Shown piece after piece: positions 23,844 through 33,648 of a stretch of 64,000 bases of DNA. The notes beneath the pieces are model-generated. The model made no database searches. It saw only the letters and a list, made by a program, of their open reading frames with translations, and was not told the origin of the DNA. The position numbers and the translations under genes are program-made. The stretch is from assembly GCA_039105265.1 (NCBI GenBank), contig JAPFFF010000073.1:1-64000 (forward strand), in the 5' to 3' direction. Within the stretch, counting starts at the first letter, position 1. Each line of letters opens with the position of its first letter. Source of the DNA: Tritrichomonas musculus (Eukaryota > Parabasalia > Tritrichomonadida > Tritrichomonadidae).

Positions 23844-25109
23844 TTAAGGTGAAGTATAAGTTGAAATGTTTCCGATGATGTATTCTTCAGTCTTCATATC
23901 ATTAATTCCGAGGTAATCATTGTCATCGGCAGATCTATCATAATTTTCAATGATGATTTTATCATTTCTCTTGATTTCCTCGATGTATGAGTTTGCCAAT
24001 GGATCATCGATGATGATTGTGAAAGGTTCTTCATTGTTACTAAAATCTTCAAGAGTTTGAATGAGATAATTGTAAATAGATAAGTCTCCAACATCTGCAT
24101 AGCTTGTTGTGAATGGATTATTGTCTCTCAAATTCTTTTGGATTTCAACCAAGAGTCCTTCAACTGTTGTGAACTTTCCTCCAAGAGTTCCTGATGTGAG
24201 TTCGAAATCAATTTCTGGGATTTTGATTTTTGCTGTTTCTGATTTTAGTAATTCTCTCTTTAAATCTTCCTTTGAATCACAATGTAATGAGATTGATCTT
24301 GCCTTTGGTGAGACTGTTCCGCATACAATAACTTCTGCTTTATGGTATCCGCAATGATCACAGTTGAAGGTCATAATGGCGATTTCCTTGAAGTGAGGAA
24401 TGACGAGTGTGCAAGATCTCATTGTTCCTTCTGTTTCACAAACAGCACAAGTTGTCTGGAATCCCATGACTTGGCCATCATTGTTAGCAAAAATTGAATC
24501 AATTCTGTCAAATGATTCATGTCCAATTTCATAATTTTCTTGATTTCTTTTTTCATTAATTTCGATTGATTCTTCATTTTCTTTTGTTCTTTCGTAGTAT
24601 GTGATTTCAATTTTGTCATCATTTTCTGGTGAATTTGGACATTCAATGAAACTGTTTCCAGAAGGATCGTCAAGGATTATATCGAATTCAGCCGAACCTT
24701 TGATGCATTTTGCAAATTGTTCTAGGAAATCCTTATTTTCAATGTCATTCAATGCGGCATAAGATTTTGATAAGAAATTGTCAATTGTTTGATATGAGTA
24801 TGCTTGTGTTGGTCCAGGAATCTCTAATTTTAATTGGGGAATTGAAAGTGTGCAGGAACAGCTTTTAATGATAAATCTTTGTAAGTCATTAAATGAAGAG
24901 ATGTGATATGTTATGCGTATTCCATGCTGTTGAACCTTTCCTGGAAATGCAATAGTGTCATTTGAATAATTGCAATATGGACATTGGAAATGGGATATTT
25001 TGATATTCCTAAAATATTCAATGTTTTTACATTCATGATTTAATGTTCCTTGCTCCATACAATTCAAACATAAAGTCTCATTTTCGTTTGAATTAAATTG
25101 ATTAGTCAT
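23844..25109 (-). CDS. ZPR1: ZPR1 zinc-finger protein
   Basis: A 421-residue protein with two copies of the ZPR1 module. The first zinc finger uses Cys14, Cys17, Cys43 and Cys46; the second uses Cys221, Cys224, Cys250 and Cys253. Each finger is followed by a beta-rich domain ending in the family signature: ILDDPSGNSFIE near 145-156 and IIDDPLANSYIEE in the second half. ZPR1 is a conserved eukaryotic protein of cytoplasm and nucleus that binds nascent eEF1A and helps it fold. Length is close to the usual 440-460. The ATG at 25109 is the first Met, 11 bases below a TCATTT initiator-like motif. Nothing is missing. This is one of the few single-copy housekeeping genes in the window. Confidence 0.96.
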   Translation of the reverse strand: MTNQFNSNENETLCLNCMEQGTLNHECKNIEYFRNIKISHFQCPYCNYSNDTIAFPGKVQQHGIRITYHISSFNDLQRFIIKSCSCTLSIPQLKLEIPGPTQAYSYQTIDNFLSKSYAALNDIENKDFLEQFAKCIKGSAEFDIILDDPSGNSFIECPNSPENDDKIEITYYERTKENEESIEINEKRNQENYEIGHESFDRIDSIFANNDGQVMGFQTTCAVCETEGTMRSCTLVIPHFKEIAIMTFNCDHCGYHKAEVIVCGTVSPKARSISLHCDSKEDLKRELLKSETAKIKIPEIDFELTSGTLGGKFTTVEGLLVEIQKNLRDNNPFTTSYADVGDLSIYNYLIQTLEDFSNNEEPFTIIIDDPLANSYIEEIKRNDKIIIENYDRSADDNDYLGINDMKTEEYIIGNISTYTSP

Positions 25110-25115
25110 ATTAAA

Positions 25116-25121
25116 AAATGA
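25116..25121 (-). promoter_or_regulatory. Initiator-like TCATTT before ZPR1
   Basis: On the minus strand TCATTT matches the trichomonad initiator TCAYTW; its A lies 10 bases upstream of the ATG, the normal spacing for the very short 5' leaders of this group. Chance matches are common in A+T-rich DNA. Confidence 0.5.
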
Positions 25122-25324
25122 TGTGAAAATTGTTTAAAACATTAATTTTTAGATTTACTCGTTTATATTTTAAATTTTAAACAATGTCACCAAAGTTCAT
25201 TCAATATTCAAAATTTTGAAAATTTTTGTCTGAAAAAGTTTTCTAATTATAACTTATTTTTTCAAAATTTTACAATATAAAATTTTTAAATTAAAAATCT
25301 TTCTGCAAAATTAAATGAGACTTG

Positions 25325-25663
25325 AAGTTTTCCAAATGGGTTAAGCAAATCAGTTTCATTTATGTAAAAAATTCCATTTCCATTGGTGATAGTAATTTCA
25401 TTGCAACGATTCTCTTTCTTGATATTGTGCCATTTACACCTTGGTGTGCATCAAACACAGCATCAATGGGGATGCAAAAGTTAAATCAAATGTTTAAATT
25501 ACTTGATAATAAATTGGCAGCGTATCAAACTGCTACAAAAATTAAATGTATTTCAGTGAAGTCAATCAACCAAATGTTCATGCAAAAGAAATTGTCGAAT
25601 TTGGAATGGAAAGCATTGATTGTGAAGTTAAATTGTCGATTTGGAATGGAAATTGTCGAATAA
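25325..25663 (+). pseudogene. Unidentified broken gene
   Basis: An open frame of about 112 codons without ATG start, containing IATILFLDIVPFTPWCASN and MGMQKLNQMFKLLDNKLAAY. Near 25545 the protein-like reading moves to another frame (VNQPNVHAKEIVEFGMESID). Codon use resembles genuine genes, so this is probably a decayed gene with a frameshift and lost 5' end. I do not recognise the family. Confidence 0.35.
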
Positions 25664-26817
25664 ATGAATTAAAGTAAATTACTGTTTTTTTTTTTTTTTT
25701 TTGGAAGTGTAATTTTTCCCCAGAAAATTGAATGGAAAAACTGGTCGTTTTTGAAAAAATATTTTTTATAAAATTACAGCATAAACAACATTTAGAGTTT
25801 CAAAATTAAAATAAAATATTAAGAAAAAGAACAATACATAAAATGCATATGTCTATTACCTCAAAAAAAGAATTTTAAAAATATCAACATTACAATTAAA
25901 AGGAAAAATTTCTAATTCGAAATGACTGACAAAAATTGTATTACATATAAATGAATATAATAATTATATAAATGTTATCCCAGAGAAAATTTAAAAATAC
26001 ATAAGAGAAAATGAAAAAAGCAATATTTTTCATTTTATTTTAGGTAAAATCAGAACCAAATTAGAGAAGAATATGAAGTACTTTTGAAAAATAATTATAA
26101 CAAAAAAGAAAAAATCACATGTCAATTCATATCAGAAAAATAATGAAGTTTGTTTGAAATAAAAATCTCATTGTAATATATAATATCATGTTTTTGCCTG
26201 TATTTTAATATATATATAAATAAAACGATTATACTATGATTTATAAATTCAAAACCTAAGAATATAAAGGATTTATGTAATATAAACACTTTTTTTCAAA
26301 ATGTAAAATTTTCTTATGTGTAGGTGTATCTTGAATATGCAACCATTCTTGCCAGGAAAAAAAGGTAGCATAGCAATTATTTATTCACATTATGATTAAA
26401 TTTATGATATTATTTAAATAATCAATAAAGTGAGATAGAATATTAGGAAAATTTGAGAAATCATCTTATCTTGAATTTCAATAAAAATATGCATTAAAAG
26501 TGTATTAGTATAGAATATATCATTTTAGACAATAAAAATCTTTTTAATTCAATTATTAAAAAAGTTGGAGCTAATATATTAGTGAAAAAATAGTGATTGA
26601 GCAAAATTCTCATTTATATTTATTTATATTGTATTTTTAGATAATAATCTTTAAAATTACCCTGCATTCATCTTCCTGAAATAAGATCGGATTATTCATA
26701 ATATAATAAAAAATTTGTAAATTTCAGGTTTATAAAGGTTCAAAATTGGTTTATAATGCTACTAGATAATTTTAACTTTATTTGAACAGTTAAATTTTTG
26801 AAACGATAATTTTAACT
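25664..26817. other. A+T-rich gene-free stretch
   Basis: An 18-base T run near 25684-25701 and many short homopolymers. Near 26777-26840 the phrase TTTTAACTTTATTTGAACAG occurs twice. No gene seen. Confidence 0.45.
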
Positions 26818-27210
26818 TTATTTTAACTTTATTTGAACAGAAATAATTTTTTCACAGCATAATTTCATGTTGTTTTCTTGATCTGCTAATTTATAATTCA
26901 GGCAATGAATTCTTACTTTCAATGGTAAGATTCCTAATGTTATTTCAAAAGGCAACGAAAAAGCCTGGCATGATTTCATCTTGACTATTAAATCTCCATT
27001 TATCTTTAGTATTTCAGGATCTTTTTTTGAAGCAGGTGGCATTACAAATATTTGAATTGATTCATTTCCACTTGTTTTGTTTTTCGTTGCAATTATTTTC
27101 CTGAATTGTTGATCAGATAAATTATCAATTGTGTATTGAACATCATCATTAATAAATGAGATGATATTTATTGAGAAAGGATTGCAAATATTCGATGGAA
27201 ATATTATCAA
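26818..27210 (-). pseudogene. Unidentified gene fragment
   Basis: A frame of 130 codons with no ATG at its start (TTG only) that looks genuinely coding: SNICNPFSINIISFINDDV, QQFRKIIATKNKTSGNESI, SLPFEITLGILPLKVRIHC. Upstream of it the phrase GGAAATATTATCAAAGAAAA is duplicated in tandem (about 27198 and 27235), which breaks the reading frame. I suspect a 5'-truncated gene; no family recognised. Confidence 0.4.
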
Positions 27211-27390
27211 AGAAAACTTTAATAATTATATATAGGAAATATTATCAAAGAAAACTTTAAATCAATTAGAAACCGAAAAAAATATAATAATAAAAGCAAA
27301 TATTAATATTTTTTTTACACTTTTGTTTATATATCAAGAATTATTCATTGCATTAAATAATTACTTATTTAGAGGTAAATACTTTCATTA

Positions 27391-30300
27391 TCACGAAGGA
27401 CTTTTGAAAAGAGTCTCAGATACTTTAATCTTCTTAACTTCATATTTAAGACATTTGAGATCACCATGAATTTTATCATTCTCTGATCTCAGCTCGTCAT
27501 ATTTAGAGTTGGCTTTATTTGCAGAGTCTTGAGCATTTTGAATACTTTCATAGATTTCATCTGGAATTGATTCTCCTGAATTCATTGAAATTTGCGTAAG
27601 CGATTCTTTGAGCTTCTTGGCCTCGTACTTGAGGCATTTGAGATCACCATGAATTTTATCATTCTCTGATCTCAGCTCGTCATATTTAGAGTTGGCTTTA
27701 TTTGCAGAGTCTTGAGCATTTTGAATACTTTCATAGATTTCATCTGGAATTGATTCTCCTGAATTCATTGAAATTTGCGTAAGTGATTCTTTGAGCTTCT
27801 TGGCCTCGTACTTGAGGCATTTGAGATCACCATGAATTTTATCATTCTCTGATCTCAATTTATCGCATTTAGAGTTGGCTTTATTTGCAGAGTCTTGAGC
27901 ATTTTGAATACTTTCATAGATTTCATCTGGAATTGATTCTCCTGAATTCATTGAAATTTGCGTAAGTGATTCTTTGAGCTTCTTGGCCTCGTACTTGAGG
28001 CATTTGAGATCACCATGAATTTTATCATTCTCTGATCTCAATTTATCGCATTTAGAGTTGGCTTTATTTGCAGAGTCTTGAGCATTTTGAATACTTTCAT
28101 AGATTTCATCTGGAATTGATTCTCCTGAATTCATTGAAATTTGCGTAAGCGATTCTTTGAGCTTCTTGGCCTCGTACTTGAGGCATTTGAGATCACCATG
28201 AATTTTATCATTCTCTGATCTCAATTTATCGCATTTAGAGTTGGCTTTATTTGCAGAGTCTTGAGCATTTTGAATACTTTCATAGATTTCATCTGGAATT
28301 GATTCTCCTGAATTCATTGAAATTTGCGTAAGTGATTCTTTGAGCTTCTTGGCCTCGTACTTGAGGCATTTGAGATCACCATGAATTTTATCATTCTCTG
28401 ATCTCAATTTATCGCATTTAGAGTTGGCTTTATTTGCAGAGTCTTGAGCATTTTGAATACTTTCATAGATTTCATCTGGAATTGATTCTCCTGAATTCAT
28501 TGAAATTTGCGTAAGTGATTCTTTGAGCTTCTTGGCCTCGTACTTGAGGCATTTGAGATCACCATGAATTTTATCATTCTCTGATCTCAGCTCGTCATAT
28601 TTAGAGTTGGCTTTATTTGCAGAGTCTTGAGCATTTTGAATACTTTCATAGATTTCATCTGGAATTGATTCTCCTGAATTCATTGAAATTTGCGTAAGTG
28701 ATTCTTTGAGCTTCTTGGCCTCGTACTTGAGGCATTTGAGATCACCATGAATTTTATCATTCTCTGATCTCAATTTATCGCATTTAGAGTTGGCTTTATT
28801 TGCAGAGTCTTGAGCATTTTGAATACTTTCATAGATTTCATCTGGAATTGATTCTCCTGAATTCATTGAAATTTGCGTAAGCGATTCTTTGAGCTTCTTG
28901 GCCTCGTACTTGAGGCATTTGAGATCACCATGAATTTTATCATTCTCTGATCTCAATTTATCGCATTTAGAGTTGGCTTTATTTGCAGAGTCTTGAGCAT
29001 TTTGAATACTTTCATAGATTTCATCTGGAATTGATTCTCCTGAATTCATTGAAATTTGCGTAAGTGATTCTTTGAGCTTCTTGGCCTCGTACTTGAGGCA
29101 TTTGAGATCACCATGAATTTTATCATTCTCTGATCTCAATTTATCGCATTTAGAGTTGGCTTTATTTGCAGAGTCTTGAGCATTTTGAATACTTTCATAG
29201 ATTTCATCTGGAATTGATTCTCCTGAATTCATTGAAATTTGCGTAAGTGATTCTTTGAGCTTCTTGGCCTCGTACTTGAGGCATTTGAGATCACCATGAA
29301 TTTTATCATTCTCTGATCTCAGCTCGTCATATTTAGAGTTGGCTTTATTTGCAGAGTCTTGAGCATTTTGAATACTTTCATAGATTTCATCTGGAATTGA
29401 TTCTCCTGAATTCATTGAAATTTGCGTAAGCGATTCTTTGAGCTTCTTGGCCTCGTACTTGAGGCATTTGAGATCACCATGAATTTTATCATTCTCTGAT
29501 CTCAATTTATCGCATTTAGAGTTGGCTTTATTTGCAGAGTCTTGAGCATTTTGAATACTTTCATAGATTTCATCTGGAATTGATTCTCCTGAATTCATTG
29601 AAATTTGCGTAAGCGATTCTTTGAGCTTCTTGGCCTCGTACTTGAGGCATTTGAGATCACCATGAATTTTATCATTCTCTGATCTCAGCTCGTCATATTT
29701 AGAGTTGGCTTTATTTGCAGAGTCTTGAGCATTTTGAATACTTTCATAGATTTCATCTGGAATGACGAATTGCTCTTTTTTATTGAGTTTATTGATTTCG
29801 GATTTGATCAATTTTATATCATTAATAATAACGTTTTCATTATTCTTTATAGTCTTGATACTATTCAATTCTTCCACATTTTTATTACATTTATTTTCAA
29901 TCAACAAAATCTTACCATTCATTTTTTCATTCTCTTCTTTTAAATTTTTATTTTCTAATTTTAATAACTCATTGTCGTTTTGAAGCCATTTTATTTTGTT
30001 TTCAATGGCTTCGATTCTTTTAACAAAATCATTATCTGTAAATTTTTTGCTTTCATCATTTGCGATTTCATCCAAATAGTCATAAATCAAATCATTATCA
30101 ACATTTTCGAGAAAATATTTTTCATCTAAATTTTCATCATAATCATCATCATCATCGATATCGTCATTATCGACAAAATCATCAAAATTATATGCCAATT
30201 TGTTGAAAATTTGCTCAAATGTAGGTCTATCGTTTGGATTTTGAGCCCAACAACTTTCAATTAATTTTTTTATAGATTTTTTAATAGGAAAATCAAATTT

Positions 30301-31032
30301 TGGTCTCATATTTTCTTTTATCAACTTGGGAATCTGGTGGATTTTGATTTTGTTGTTAAGTATGTCTGGATATGGAGTCTGATCAGTTACAACTTCGTAC
30401 ATCAGTATTCCAAATGCATAAACATCAGCCTTAATGTTGTAATTATCTGAAAAAGCTTCTGGTGCCATGTAAATAGCTGTACCTCGACTACCTGATTGGT
30501 TCATCGAATGGCCTGCTTCGTAAAATTTAGATAATCCAAAATCTGTAATTATTGGATGAAAATTTTCATCAAGTAAAACATTTTCTGGTTTCAAATCACG
30601 ATGAATTAAATGGCCTTTATGGAGTTCCATCATTCCTCGTGCAATTCCAATAAGAATTATTTGTTTGGCTGTATTATCGTATTGTTCTGGTGATAATCCA
30701 TTGGAACATTTTTTAAGTACATCTTTTAATGAGCGGTTTTTGGCCAACTCCATAAATATGGTCACATTTTTTTGTCCCCAAAAATCTTTTAACGAATAAC
30801 CTCTAAATTTAATAATCGTTGGGTGATTGAAGTGAATCATTGTTCGTATTTCTCGATTAATAAAAAGTATATCTTGCTTTCCGTTGATTTTCATTACTTT
30901 GGCAGCAAGATATTCTTTTGTTTTTTTGTTTTGGACAGAAAAAACTGTACCAAAAGCTCCAAAACTAAGTTGTTCAATGACTTTAAAATCATTAATATCA
31001 ACTTGATATTTGATATTGGTATCGAATTCCAT
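27391..31032 (-). CDS. TKL-like protein kinase with 13 coiled-coil repeats
   Basis: A 1213-residue protein beginning at the ATG at 31032. Residues 15-280 are a complete kinase domain: glycine loop FGAFGTVF (24-31), Lys45, HRDLKPENVLL with catalytic Asp146, DFG 164-166, APE 190-192, and CW...RPTF near 261-272, the pattern of TKL kinases. An acidic stretch (FVDNDDIDDDDDYDENLDE) and a heptad-rich segment (about 330-425) follow. The rest is thirteen copies of a 61-residue unit starting IPDEIYESIQNAQDSANKAN, predicted coiled coil, differing almost only at KYDELRS versus KCDKLRS. The last copy is cut short and ends FKSPS. The active-site residues are all present, so it should phosphorylate Ser/Thr; the rod probably gives dimers or a scaffold. 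Substrate and pathway are unknown. Confidence 0.95.
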   Translation of the reverse strand: MEFDTNIKYQVDINDFKVIEQLSFGAFGTVFSVQNKKTKEYLAAKVMKINGKQDILFINREIRTMIHFNHPTIIKFRGYSLKDFWGQKNVTIFMELAKNRSLKDVLKKCSNGLSPEQYDNTAKQIILIGIARGMMELHKGHLIHRDLKPENVLLDENFHPIITDFGLSKFYEAGHSMNQSGSRGTAIYMAPEAFSDNYNIKADVYAFGILMYEVVTDQTPYPDILNNKIKIHQIPKLIKENMRPKFDFPIKKSIKKLIESCWAQNPNDRPTFEQIFNKLAYNFDDFVDNDDIDDDDDYDENLDEKYFLENVDNDLIYDYLDEIANDESKKFTDNDFVKRIEAIENKIKWLQNDNELLKLENKNLKEENEKMNGKILLIENKCNKNVEELNSIKTIKNNENVIINDIKLIKSEINKLNKKEQFVIPDEIYESIQNAQDSANKANSKYDELRSENDKIHGDLKCLKYEAKKLKESLTQISMNSGESIPDEIYESIQNAQDSANKANSKCDKLRSENDKIHGDLKCLKYEAKKLKESLTQISMNSGESIPDEIYESIQNAQDSANKANSKYDELRSENDKIHGDLKCLKYEAKKLKESLTQISMNSGESIPDEIYESIQNAQDSANKANSKCDKLRSENDKIHGDLKCLKYEAKKLKESLTQISMNSGESIPDEIYESIQNAQDSANKANSKCDKLRSENDKIHGDLKCLKYEAKKLKESLTQISMNSGESIPDEIYESIQNAQDSANKANSKCDKLRSENDKIHGDLKCLKYEAKKLKESLTQISMNSGESIPDEIYESIQNAQDSANKANSKYDELRSENDKIHGDLKCLKYEAKKLKESLTQISMNSGESIPDEIYESIQNAQDSANKANSKCDKLRSENDKIHGDLKCLKYEAKKLKESLTQISMNSGESIPDEIYESIQNAQDSANKANSKCDKLRSENDKIHGDLKCLKYEAKKLKESLTQISMNSGESIPDEIYESIQNAQDSANKANSKCDKLRSENDKIHGDLKCLKYEAKKLKESLTQISMNSGESIPDEIYESIQNAQDSANKANSKCDKLRSENDKIHGDLKCLKYEAKKLKESLTQISMNSGESIPDEIYESIQNAQDSANKANSKYDELRSENDKIHGDLKCLKYEAKKLKESLTQISMNSGESIPDEIYESIQNAQDSANKANSKYDELRSENDKIHGDLKCLKYEVKKIKVSETLFKSPS
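27424..29763 (-). repeat. 13 tandem 183-bp coding repeats
   Basis: Twelve complete units and a diverged thirteenth within the kinase gene. Units are almost identical in DNA, including silent positions. Two versions alternate: five encode KYDELRS and eight encode KCDKLRS, in the order Y C Y C C C Y C C C C Y Y from the N-terminus; a second silent difference (GTAAGC or GTAAGT on the plus strand) sorts separately. The unit length is a multiple of three, so copy-number changes keep the frame. Confidence 0.97.
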
Positions 31033-31338
31033 TTTTTTAAATTGTAAAATTTTGAATTGAATTTTTTTGTGCTTTTCAATTTTTGAATTTTAATTTGAAT
31101 GGTTTTTGTTTGCATTCAATTTTAGATGGCAAGCTAGTAATAAAAAAAAAGAAAAAGCCAATTTTTAGACACTTTTTGAATATATTTTCCTTAATAATAA
31201 ATGACATCAAATTTGTATTGTGTATCTGTGTAATATCAACATCCATTTTGGCCCATATTCTTTTCTCAATTTTATTATCATTTCATCTTCTTTTTTTGTC
31301 CAATTTCCATGATTTAAATTTGGATTTAAATAATATAA

Positions 31339-31976
31339 CCAAATTCAGAACTTCGAAAAATTGAAAAATTTCCATTCGAACAATCAACTCTCCAAAGCAT
31401 TTCAATTCCAGCGAATGCTGTTGAATTTGAAGAAGGATGGTGATCAAGAACCGTGTATTTGAGGAATATCGATGTTGAATTGTGAAATAAAAGGCACTTG
31501 TGTATTGATTGAAAATACATCAATGGTAAGTCAGACTTTGAAAGCGAAAACTATCACTGCTAACATTCCAAGAACGATTAAAATCATTGGACAATATGCA
31601 TTTGCATATTCTGAACTTCAGGCGATTTTTATTCCATCCAACATGTGGCTTCCTTGAACGAATCGAGTTCGAAAAAAATTCTCAACTTAGAACAATTGAA
31701 GAAGAAGTATTCTTTAGATCATCCCTTGAAAGCATCGCCATTCCATCTCACATCAAACAAATTTGCAGAAATGCTTTTGTTAAATGCTATGACCTCGGCA
31801 GAGTTGAATTCGAACCAAACTCTGAACTTCAGAAAATAGATGAAAGAGCATTCTCTGGTTCATCAATTAAAAGCATCTCTCTTCCAGCACACATTACAAA
31901 AATTCATGATAATCGGATGCATTTTTGCAAATTTGATAAAGAAGCTTTCCTGAATAAATGGTTATATATCTGGTGA
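31339..31976 (+). pseudogene. Broken BspA-type LRR gene
   Basis: BspA-type repeats appear in at least two frames: PNSELRKIEKFPFEQSTLQS then a stop; ITANIPRTIKIIGQYAFAYS; then ERIEFEKNSQLRTIEEEVFF, SIAIPSHIKQICRNAFVKCY and RAFSGSSIKSISLPAHITKI. So stops and at least one frameshift interrupt it and no intact start is present. It lies head-to-head with the kinase gene, about 300 bases away. Confidence 0.75.
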
Positions 31977-32389
31977 ATAACTTTAAGTATTCTTCAAAGA
32001 TTTGGACATCAAGTAATTCTTGTTGTTTTCTAGATGACTGCCGAACTGACAAAGATTGAGTATACTCAATCTTTAACAGAAGAAGAGAAAGCATTAGAAT
32101 TAGTAAAAGGTTGAGAAAGAGTTGGTAAAGGAGTTGGAGGAGGTTGTTTATCATTATAAAAGATACAATTTAAAGTTATATAATATTTTTCAACTTGGAA
32201 TAAAAATTTATCTTCTTGATAATGAATATAAGGAGATTCATAATAAACAAAAATCAATTCTAGGACCAGGATCATATTCACTTATAAGCTCTAAAGCATT
32301 TCCATATTTAACAAAAATAAAATTATTCCAATTTTCTTTTGATCCATAAACCAAAAATTTAAAATTTTGGGTTTATTCTGCTTTTTTCC
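31977..32389 (+). other. Possible coding remnants
   Basis: An ATG at 32035 opens MTAELTKIEYTQSLTEEEKA and soon stops. Another frame (about 32165-32349) reads YNLKLYNIFQLGIKIYLLDN. Both look weakly protein-like but short. I cannot assign a family; they may belong to the same ruin as the LRR fragment upstream. Confidence 0.2.
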
Positions 32390-32394
32390 TTCAT

Positions 32395-32886
32395 TTAATG
32401 TTTCTGCATATGTTGGAATACCGCCAATTTTATCAGATTCAGATTTCCAATAACCAGTTCCGGCATTAACAAAACTTGTTATATTAGCTCTTCTAGCTGT
32501 TAAAGAAGCATGCAGAGCTTGTCATATTCACTAACAAAGTTACGAAGCTCTTTCACACCGGCACCTGAAACGTTCATTTCTTTAAATGCATATTTTTCTT
32601 CTTTGGCGACTTCAATAAAATGCGGCATTTCATCTGAATCAAGGATGTTCAGTTTAATGACAATTGATGTGTCTTTTTTGGGTTGTCCTTTTTGTTCACG
32701 AAGATTTTGATTTTCTTTCTTTAATGATTTCACTTCATTTTCCAGCTCTGAAATTTTTTTCAGAAGTTCGTCAATTAATTCTGTGCCTTCTTCAACTGAT
32801 GATGGTGATTTTGAGTCTGTCGTTGAATTGTTCCAGTCTTTTTTTCTATGATACGATACAAGGTCAATATTGGCCTTAACCGCCAC
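32395..32886 (-). pseudogene. Broken coiled-coil gene
   Basis: The frame from 32886 starts with GTG directly after a TAA, so no ATG remains. It encodes a coiled coil (ELIDELLKKISELENEVKSL) and then KLNILDSDEMPHFIEVAKEE and AGVKELRNFVSEYDKLCMLL. Beyond its stop at 32500 the protein-like reading continues in another frame: ASLTARRANITSFVNAGTGY and GIPTYAETLNEGKKQNKP. This is a frameshifted, 5'-truncated gene. Family not recognised. Confidence 0.5.
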
Positions 32887-33132
32887 GGGGGATTAAGATT
32901 TCCCTAAAATTTTATAATATTAAAAGAAAAACGCAAATTTGAATTGACTTACGTGTTCGAGCAGGTTCCTCTAATCAAAATGAAAACAACGAAAAAAGGT
33001 GATGTGTTATTTTTTTATCGTAAATTTTCAATGCTTCTTCTCAATTATTCTGGAGCCTCATATAAAAAGTTTAAACAAAATGTTAATAAAAATAGATTTA
33101 TCCTGTTATTAAAATTTGGTTTATATAAATAA

Positions 33133-33648
33133 ATAAACTTTATAATCTTTTGGCAATATATTTAAATCAATTATTTAATGTATGTAAAGCCAAAATGGCT
33201 CTAATATCATTTTTTAACAATTTTTGCTAGAAATCTTTAATAAAAATGCATATGGATAGCAAGATATTAAATATAATTATAGTTTAATAAATTTACCAAT
33301 CGTCAATTCTATTTGACCTTTTTGCTACGACTCTGATGAAATGAAAGAACGTTAATTTGCGTTATTTTTCTAGAAAATTTTCAATTACATTTATTGTATT
33401 CAATTAGTGTTTATATTAGTATTCAATTACTGTAATAATCTTATTCAATTACTGTTATTCTTAATTGAAAATTGAATAGAGTAAATTAAAATTGATTGAG
33501 AATTTTTATAAGTAAAATGCAGCGTGAAATATATCAATTATGAAATGTTATACGAAAAATCACTAAAAGTGTAATTAAAAGTCTCAAAAAGTTGTATAAA
33601 TTTTATGAAATATAAACTATTCAATTTAATATTTTATCTTATCGTTAA
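33133..33648. other. Upstream spacer of BspA-like gene
   Basis: No gene. ATTCAATTA-type phrases recur several times between about 33380 and 33500. The last 35 bases contain TTCAATTTAATATTTTATC, an imperfect match to an initiator, before the ATG at 33649. Confidence 0.35.
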
